35,299 bases of DNA from an uncultured Mucilaginibacter sp. (GTDB lineage: Bacteria > Bacteroidota > Bacteroidia > Sphingobacteriales > Sphingobacteriaceae), in the NCBI GenBank assembly GCA_903915155.1, contig CAIWRU010000203.1, forward strand, positions 1-35,299. The letters run 5' to 3'. Below, piece by piece: positions 22,760-28,231 of the stretch; within the stretch, counting starts at the first letter, position 1; every line of letters starts with the position of its first letter. The notes under the pieces are model-generated. The model did not search any database. It was not told where the DNA came from and saw only the letters and a program-made list of their open reading frames with translations. Made by a program: the position numbers and the translations under genes.

Positions 22760-23485
22760 CTACTTCGCCTTAAACAACCCGTATTTCAAAATGCAGTAAA
22801 TGGCCCTGAAACCATCCTTCCAGCCAATTTTTTTACCCTCGGCATAGGTACGGCCGTAATAGGATATGCCCACCTCGTAAATGCGCACATTGGGTATTTG
22901 TGATATTTTGGCGGTTACCTCGGGTTCAAAACCAAACCGTTTTTCGCGCAGGTTTAGGCTTTGTACCATGCTGGTATTGAACAATTTGTAGCAGGTTTCC
23001 ATGTCAGTAAGGTTTAGGTTACTATACATGTTTGATAGCATAGTTAAAAACTTGTTACCTATAGTGTGCCAAAAGAACAGTACGCGATGCGGATTACCTC
23101 CCATAAACCTTGAGCCAAAAACCACGTCGGCAAAGCCTTTTACAACGGGTTTAAGCAGATAATTATATTCTTCGGGGTCGTATTCAAGGTCGGCATCCTG
23201 AATGATGAGGTACTCGCCGGTGGCTTTTTGTATGCCGGTGTGCAAGGAGGCCCCCTTGCCTTTATTCACTTCGTGCTTGTAATATTGAATATTTACGCCT
23301 GTGTTTTGCGCTATATAACTTTCAATAGCTTGCTCGGTATTGTCGGTTGAACAATCGTTAACAATTATTATCTCTTTGGTAATATCGTTAATTAACTTAA
23401 CCGCTTTTACCTTATCGAGAATTAAATGTATCGTTGCCCCTTCGTTATAGGCTGGAATGATGATCGATAATTTTGTGAGGGGCAT
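22760..23485 (-). CDS. Glycosyltransferase family 2 (dolichyl-phosphate mannose synthase-like)
   Basis: The 241-residue GT-A fold protein has KLSIIIPAYNEGATIHLILD at the N-terminus, IIIVNDCSTDNTE for nucleotide-sugar binding, KGKGASLHTGI and the metal-binding IIQDADLEYDPEEY motif (DAD at 97-99). A RFGFEPEVTAKI segment follows near residue 190. This set is typical of DPM1/GtrB-like enzymes that move a sugar from UDP- or GDP-sugar to a polyprenyl phosphate. There are no C-terminal membrane helices, so it is the short soluble form. The gene is 22 nt downstream of the GntR regulator, presumably co-transcribed, and is followed by copy 1 of the periodic element. Confidence 0.9.
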   Translation of the reverse strand: MPLTKLSIIIPAYNEGATIHLILDKVKAVKLINDITKEIIIVNDCSTDNTEQAIESYIAQNTGVNIQYYKHEVNKGKGASLHTGIQKATGEYLIIQDADLEYDPEEYNYLLKPVVKGFADVVFGSRFMGGNPHRVLFFWHTIGNKFLTMLSNMYSNLNLTDMETCYKLFNTSMVQSLNLREKRFGFEPEVTAKISQIPNVRIYEVGISYYGRTYAEGKKIGWKDGFRAIYCILKYGLFKAK

Positions 23486-23507
23486 GGGTTTAGGTTTTTT
23501 TTAGGTT

Positions 23508-24239
23508 TCAATCACGTCGGCTTTCAACCGTATAAATAAAGCCATCGGCGCGGTAATAGCCAAGGTTATATTCTATCGGTCGGTCGGCCTGGTCATATAC
23601 AAATCTTTTCCTGAACAATATAGGGCTGCCTAGTTCTACGTCGAGCTTACCAGCTATTAGTTTATCAGCAGCGCGTGCGCTTATCTCTTCTTTTGATAGT
23701 TGCGCGGTGACTAAATGGTCCTTTTCTAATATTTCGTAAAGCGGGCGCGAAAAATCTTCTTCTCCGGTCAGGCCAACACGCGGATGAAAGTATGAAACAA
23801 AATACACGAAAGGCCCTTCTGTTTTCCCTCTTAAGCGTTCCAGTTTGAGTACCTTTTTATCAGGTTTTATTTCAAAAAAATTGGCGACTTTTTCTTCGGG
23901 GAATACCCAGCTTAAATGGAGCTCGAAGTTTTTGATGGTAATTCCACGTGCTTTCATTTCCTGCGAAAAGCTCATCCAGTTCATTGATTTTGAACTTACT
24001 GCCATGCTGGCCACTTTGGTGCCTACACCTTTTTTTCGTGTCAACAGCCCCTCATAAACCAATTTATTGAGCGCCTGGCGCAAAGTAGTGCGCGAAATGG
24101 CAAGGCGCTTTGATAATTCGACTTCGTTAGGGATAAATTTACCGCCCTGGTATTGCGGATCGGAAATTAATTTGCGCAATAAATTCTCCGCCTGTACATG
24201 CAGCGGAATAGGGCTTTTATGATCAATTTTTAATTGCAT
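23508..24239 (-). CDS. GntR family transcriptional regulator (HutC/UTRA type)
   Basis: The 243-residue protein has an N-terminal winged helix domain (about 10-80, with FIPNEVELSKRLAISRTTLR then QALNKLVYEGLLTRKKGVGT). A UTRA ligand-binding domain follows (about 95-240, with VLKLERLRGKTEGPFVYFVS and RFVYDQADRPIEYNLGYYRA). HutC-type members bind palindromic operators and release them on binding small metabolites, often amino sugars or phosphosugars. It heads a unit with the GT2 gene and is divergent from the esterase gene. The 403-nt space between them holds the palindrome TTATGTA-N4-TACATAA, a plausible operator. The ligand is unknown. Confidence 0.92.
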   Translation of the reverse strand: MQLKIDHKSPIPLHVQAENLLRKLISDPQYQGGKFIPNEVELSKRLAISRTTLRQALNKLVYEGLLTRKKGVGTKVASMAVSSKSMNWMSFSQEMKARGITIKNFELHLSWVFPEEKVANFFEIKPDKKVLKLERLRGKTEGPFVYFVSYFHPRVGLTGEEDFSRPLYEILEKDHLVTAQLSKEEISARAADKLIAGKLDVELGSPILFRKRFVYDQADRPIEYNLGYYRADGFIYTVESRRD

Positions 24240-24350
24240 AATTTAGGTTAACAGGTTTGGAAACTATTATAAAATAGCTGTTGGATGTAGCCAATAAAAC
24301 ATACTTTACCGTTTTTTTACCGACTATTATTATTCAAATGTATATAATAG

Positions 24351-24368
24351 TTATGTATTGCTACATAA
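24351..24368. promoter_or_regulatory. Candidate GntR operator (TTATGTA-N4-TACATAA)
   Basis: A perfect 7-bp inverted repeat with a 4-bp spacer lies in the 403-nt divergent region 24240-24642. The size and spacing fit GntR/HutC dimers. The rest of that region is AT-rich; it also holds a tandem TTTACCG pair near 24305-24322 and the promoter at 24568. Confidence 0.5.
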
Positions 24369-24567
24369 ATAATATCATAAATAGTTTTTATGCTATAAAA
24401 GGCAGCTATGTTTAATTGTACCAACAATTAAAACGGTGCTATTTTTAACTACTAAGTTACTACAAATAGAGCGCAATTTTAATACATACATTATTGCTTG
24501 CACCGCTACTAAACAAGCGTGTTGCAGAAAAGCCTTAAACGAGTAATGTAACAAAGCTAAATCGGTT

Positions 24568-24598
24568 TTTGGATATACTGACAAAACATTTATATTTA
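24568..24598 (+). promoter_or_regulatory. Bacteroidetes-type promoter of the esterase gene
   Basis: TTTG at 24568-24571, a 19-nt spacer and TATATTTA at 24591-24598 match the consensus except for the last base. The predicted start is near 24605, giving a leader of about 38 nt. Confidence 0.55.
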
Positions 24599-24642
24599 AC
24601 GAACCAATAGCTTCGGACCTAAAAAGCCCAAAAAATTAAAAA

Positions 24643-26247
24643 ATGTTCAAAATGAAACTCAAACATTTACTATCGTTTGTCCTGTTAGTATTATTTACCA
24701 GTAGTTTAACTTATAGTTATGCCTTAAAAGGAAGAAGTAACAATATTTTTACCGGTACCGATTCATTATTTAACACCGCTAATCTATTTCAACCGGGTAT
24801 GGTTATCCAGCAGCAAAAGCCCTTTGCCATTTGGGGAAACGCCGAGGCAGGAAGTACTGTTACCATAAAGGCAGATTGGGCAAGTAAAACTGTTACAGTA
24901 ACTACCGATGGGGGTAATTACTGGAAAGGCTCGATACCAGTGCCAAAAGCCATACCGGGTGATTTTAAAACCCATAAAATTACTATCACGTCAGGTGATA
25001 AAACCATCAATCTTACCAACCTGTTGATAGGCGACGTGTGGGTAGCCAGCGGGCAATCAAACATGCAATTTGGGATGCAGGGGCAGGAAGGGAAGGACAA
25101 TGGTGTTTTGAATTATACCGAAGAAATTGCAGCGGCTAATTATCCCAACATCAGGTGGCTGTATGTCGACCTGAATTTTAAGGCGCAGCCTTATGACCAG
25201 GTTACCGGTAAGTGGGTGCAGTGCTCGCCGCAAACGGTTGGGCGTTTCAGCGGCGTTGCCTATTATTTTGCCCGCGACCTTTACCGGCACCTCAACATCC
25301 CAATAGGTATAGTGCTTTCGAACATCGGCGCTTCTACCGGCCAGGCATGGACAAGCAGGATAGAACTGCAATCAGACACCGCGCTTTATAACAAATACCT
25401 TAAACCGTATGACGATAGCCCAAAATCAAAAGAGGTGATAGATGGGGGTTTTAGCTGGGATAAAGTAACCCGCCCAACCCTGTTGTATAATGCGATGGTC
25501 CATCCGTTAGCCGGGCTTAGCATTAAGGGTATTATATGGTATCAGGGCGAATTTAACCATACCGATAAAGGCAAATACACACTTTTGGAGCAGCACATGA
25601 TAAAAGGCTGGCGCGATGATTTTGGACAGGGCAACCTGCCATTTTACTTTGTACAGATGCCATCGTTTTTCTGGAACAACCCCGATCCGAAAGCTTTTGA
25701 TTATGCCGAATTCCGCGAAGCGCAAGCCAATATATTAAAAGTGGTGCCTAATACCGGTATGGCTATTACACTTGATGATAATGTGCCTATGATACTGCAC
25801 CCCCGCAATAAAAAACCAGTGGGTGAACGCTTGGCGCAAATAGCGCTCAACAAAACTTATCACCAAAAAGATATACCGTATTTGGGCCCGCAATTCAGCA
25901 AAATGAAAGTAAATGGCAATGAGGTTAAATTGTATTATAAGAAAGAAACGTTGGGCGGGGGCTTAACTACACGCGATACACTTGCACCCCGTCAGTTTTT
26001 TGTTGCCGGTAATGATAGTTTATTCCATGCAGCAAACGCCAGGATAGATGGTAATAACATCATACTTAAAAGCGATAGCGTTGCTAAGCCCGTAGCAGTG
26101 CGTTTTGCGTATACTAATATGGCTGTTATTAATTTGTTTAATAAAGCGGGCTTACCTGCTGAACCATTCAGGACAGATGACTGGAACCTGAAATATGTCG
26201 ACCCGAAAATAAAACTTGATTATGATAAACTGAATAAGGGCAAATAG
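24643..26247 (+). CDS. Sialate O-acetylesterase-like SGNH hydrolase
   Basis: The 534-residue protein matches the 9-O-acetylesterase family, carbohydrate esterases that remove acetyl groups from sialic acids or plant polysaccharides. A signal peptide covers about residues 1-27. An N-terminal beta domain opens with NLFQPGMVIQQQKPFAIWGN. The nucleophile block is GDVWVASGQSNMQFGMQGQEG with Ser139. IKGIIWYQGEFNHTDKGKYTLL carries the conserved WYQGE segment (Glu near 303). A GDDNVPMILHPRNKKPVGERLA-like block with the catalytic His (LHPRNK) follows. Export to the periplasm or surface is expected. A sialic acid or acetylated-glycan substrate is not proved; no sialidase is nearby. An ATG at 24652 is an alternative start. 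Confidence 0.9.
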   Translation: MFKMKLKHLLSFVLLVLFTSSLTYSYALKGRSNNIFTGTDSLFNTANLFQPGMVIQQQKPFAIWGNAEAGSTVTIKADWASKTVTVTTDGGNYWKGSIPVPKAIPGDFKTHKITITSGDKTINLTNLLIGDVWVASGQSNMQFGMQGQEGKDNGVLNYTEEIAAANYPNIRWLYVDLNFKAQPYDQVTGKWVQCSPQTVGRFSGVAYYFARDLYRHLNIPIGIVLSNIGASTGQAWTSRIELQSDTALYNKYLKPYDDSPKSKEVIDGGFSWDKVTRPTLLYNAMVHPLAGLSIKGIIWYQGEFNHTDKGKYTLLEQHMIKGWRDDFGQGNLPFYFVQMPSFFWNNPDPKAFDYAEFREAQANILKVVPNTGMAITLDDNVPMILHPRNKKPVGERLAQIALNKTYHQKDIPYLGPQFSKMKVNGNEVKLYYKKETLGGGLTTRDTLAPRQFFVAGNDSLFHAANARIDGNNIILKSDSVAKPVAVRFAYTNMAVINLFNKAGLPAEPFRTDDWNLKYVDPKIKLDYDKLNKGK

Positions 26248-26293
26248 CTATTTGCTGTATCCGGCAATAAATTATTGTCAATTTTACAAGTAG

Positions 26294-26332
26294 CCGGTCA
26301 AATTTATTTAGATAAGTTTAACCGGTTTTTTA
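26294..26332 (+). terminator. Intrinsic terminator after the esterase gene
   Basis: CCGGTCAAATTTA (26294-26306) pairs with TAAGTTTAACCGG (26313-26325), with one mismatch and one G-U pair, and is followed by TTTTTTATT. Confidence 0.75.
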
Positions 26333-26464
26333 TTAAAAATAAGTTTACTTTAGCACAATTATAATATTGGTTTAATTTTGTAATTGCTATATTTACAGGC
26401 ATTTTGGTTAAATTATTACAAATAAAAGCTGATATTTTTAATGGTATGCTAATTAAAGACAACA

Positions 26465-27475
26465 ATGGGGAATAGCGGTAATATTAATATCAAAGAATTG
26501 GCGCAGCGGCTTAACCTGTCCAAGTCGACTGTTTCCCGGGCATTCAGGGGGCATAGCGATATTAATTTGGAAACCAAGGAACGCATACTTAAAGTTGCCA
26601 AGGAACTTAACTACCAACCCAACCACCACGCCAGTAATCTAAGGGCCCAGCAAAGTAAAAACATTGCCATTATAGTACCCGAAATTGCCAATAACTTTTT
26701 CTCGCAGGCAATTGATGGTATTGAAACGGTAGCACGAGAGAGAGGCTATCACCTGCTTATTTATTTAACAGCTGATAATTTTGAGAGTGAAGTTGCCTAT
26801 GTGAACGACCTGTATAATGGCCGGGCCGACGGGATCATCATGTCGGTATCGGGGGAAGCTAATGATCACAGCTATATGAATAAGCTGGAAAAAAAGCATA
26901 TCCCGTTGGTATTTTTCGATAGGGTTTACGATGATATAAATACAGCTAAAGTTACTACGAACGACTACGCAAGCAGTTTTGAGGCTACTATGCATTTGAT
27001 TGAGGCCGGTTGTAAAAATATAGCGTTTTTAGTAACCAACAAGCAGCTATCAATAGGTAAAAAGCGTATGCAGGGATACCTTGACGCCTTAAAGCACTCA
27101 GGTTTGCCTTTTCGCGATGAGTTGATAGTTGATTGCAGTAATGATATTAACAAGAATTACGATATACTCACCCATGCTTTTAAAACGCTGGCTATTGATG
27201 GCGTGTTTGCATCGGTTGAACGTTTGGCATTTGCTGCCTACTATGTTTGTCACGACATGAACATTAATATCCCCAACCAGGTAAAAGTTATTAGTTTTTC
27301 AAGCCTTGAAATTGCGCCGCTCTTGAACCCGGCGCTAACTACCATTACCCAGCCTGCCTATGATATGGGCGTGCAGGCCGCAACATTATTATTCAGGATG
27401 TTTGCCGGTGAGGAAGCAGTTAATGACCAGGTAGTTTTATCGTCAAAAATCATCACCAGGAACTCCACTTTATAA
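26465..27475 (+). CDS. LacI family transcriptional regulator
   Basis: The 336-residue protein has a LacI helix-turn-helix (about 7-60, NIKELAQRLNLSKSTVSRAF then LNYQPNHHASNLRAQQSKNI). A periplasmic-binding-protein-like sensor domain follows (about 62-330, IAIIVPEIANNFFSQAIDGI, then GRADGIIMSVSG, VFFDRVYDDI, ITQPAYDMGVQAATLLFRMF). It lies 756 nt upstream of susC, facing the same way. LacI regulators in this position control starch or malto-oligosaccharide loci in many Bacteroidetes, so it is the likely regulator of susCDE and the GH13 gene. Palindromes at 28058-28109 and 28172-28189 are candidate targets. TATTTTTA at 26433-26440 is a possible -7 element. Confidence 0.93.
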   Translation: MGNSGNINIKELAQRLNLSKSTVSRAFRGHSDINLETKERILKVAKELNYQPNHHASNLRAQQSKNIAIIVPEIANNFFSQAIDGIETVARERGYHLLIYLTADNFESEVAYVNDLYNGRADGIIMSVSGEANDHSYMNKLEKKHIPLVFFDRVYDDINTAKVTTNDYASSFEATMHLIEAGCKNIAFLVTNKQLSIGKKRMQGYLDALKHSGLPFRDELIVDCSNDINKNYDILTHAFKTLAIDGVFASVERLAFAAYYVCHDMNINIPNQVKVISFSSLEIAPLLNPALTTITQPAYDMGVQAATLLFRMFAGEEAVNDQVVLSSKIITRNSTL

Positions 27476-27519
27476 TTATTGCCTGCGGGTTCTGTTTAGT
27501 CGCATCCTACTTCAAAACC

Positions 27520-27757
27520 GTGTTCATTATTTACTGTATATCAGCATTTTGATATAACCCAAACAGCGCCTAAACGCACCTAAACAGAGCCCAAACAGTA
27601 CCTAAATGCCCCATAAACAGAACCTAAACAAGCCCAAACACACCGGAACAAACAAAAACGCTACCCATACGCCCCCAAACACTTAGCAGTTTAATTATCA
27701 GCATATTAGTATTTTCCGGCGTTCGCCGGAGATGAAACTCTTTTGAACGTTTTTCGC
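27520..27757 (+). repeat. 238-nt 3' element, copy 2 (13 periodic 10-11-nt units)
   Basis: This is the inverted counterpart of 22501-22738 and lies 44 nt downstream of the lacI stop, reading in the gene's sense. Block 27520-27553 matches copy 1 closely (GTGTTCAT, then TGTATAT and AGCATTTTG). The periodic core 27554-27687 has units such as GCACCTAAAC, AGCGCCTAAAC, GCCCCATAAAC and AGAACCTAAAC. The tail 27688-27757 contains the hairpin CCGGCG-TT-CGCCGG (27716-27729) and ends in a TTTTT stretch. The sense strand is rich in A and C and poor in G and T through the core. It occupies the first third of the 756-nt gap 27476-28231. Confidence 0.85.
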
Positions 27758-27885
27758 ATTAAATGGCTAAAATAATTTGCCGGATTATAAAACTAAAATG
27801 CCACATACAGGGTGCCCGACATAAAAAGAGAGATCAATTAAAGCCTTGCGAAATCACAATCTAATTGTTAAAAAAGTTAAATTAA

Positions 27886-27973
27886 TTCCTGTTTCAGGAA
27901 GTTTTTGGGCAGAATTTCAGACCGCAAAATCCAAAGTTATTACAAAGTTATCAACAATCGGGAATGTTCCCGA
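27886..27973. other. Two short palindromes in the lacI-susC gap
   Basis: TTCCTG-TTT-CAGGAA (27886-27900) is followed by a T run and could terminate weakly. TCGGGAA-TG-TTCCCGA (27958-27973) is a 7-bp inverted repeat with a 2-nt centre. Otherwise 27758-28057 is AT-rich with no reading frame that looks real. Confidence 0.45.
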
Positions 27974-28057
27974 AAAGCCGAACAAAAATATTTAGCGTAT
28001 GAAATATTGATTTAGCTAATATGATTTATATTTAAGTATTTGATAATCAGTAATATT

Positions 28058-28109
28058 TATTACCCTTCATTATAATGGTTAATATTAAACGTTATAATGA
28101 CGGGTAATA
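28058..28109. promoter_or_regulatory. 52-bp near-perfect palindrome upstream of susC
   Basis: Both halves are centred between 28083 and 28084. The arms 28058-28075 and 28092-28109 match with one mismatch in 18, and the centre TTAATATTAA (28079-28088) is itself palindromic; 23 of 26 positions are symmetric. It lies about 35 nt upstream of the predicted -33 box of susC. It may be an operator for the LacI protein or another regulator, or an extruded hairpin. Confidence 0.6.
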
Positions 28110-28142
28110 TTAAAAAATGTTAATAACTTAACCATTTGAAAG

Positions 28143-28173
28143 TTTGCCAATAGCTGTCATACCCATATTTTTA
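28143..28173 (+). promoter_or_regulatory. Bacteroidetes-type promoter of the susCDE operon
   Basis: TTTG at 28143-28146, a 19-nt spacer and TATTTTTA at 28166-28173 match the TTTG / TAnnTTTG consensus except for the last base. The start point would be near 28180, with a leader of about 52 nt. Confidence 0.55.
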
Positions 28174-28189
28174 CATGTGTACACTTGTA
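28172..28189. promoter_or_regulatory. Operator-like palindrome over the susC start point (TACATGTGTACACTTGTA)
   Basis: This 18-bp palindrome has a perfect GTGTACAC centre and one mismatched pair. TTGTACAA (28185-28192) overlaps it as a second small palindrome. Its position over the predicted start point fits repression by a LacI-type dimer. The assignment is inference. Confidence 0.5.
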
Positions 28190-28231
28190 CAATTCTTATA
28201 AACCAGTTTTTAAACTAAAACCCAAAAATTA

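Noticed and set aside
24240..24642. Small gene in the gntR-esterase gap (a 63-aa minus frame)
   Set aside because: It has no signal peptide, motif or promoter, and the AT-rich composition fits a regulatory region.
22501..27757. Composite transposon bounded by the two inverted 238-nt elements
   Set aside because: There is no transposase, no target-site duplication and no cargo logic. Each copy is better explained by its consistent position 3' of a gene in the gene's sense.
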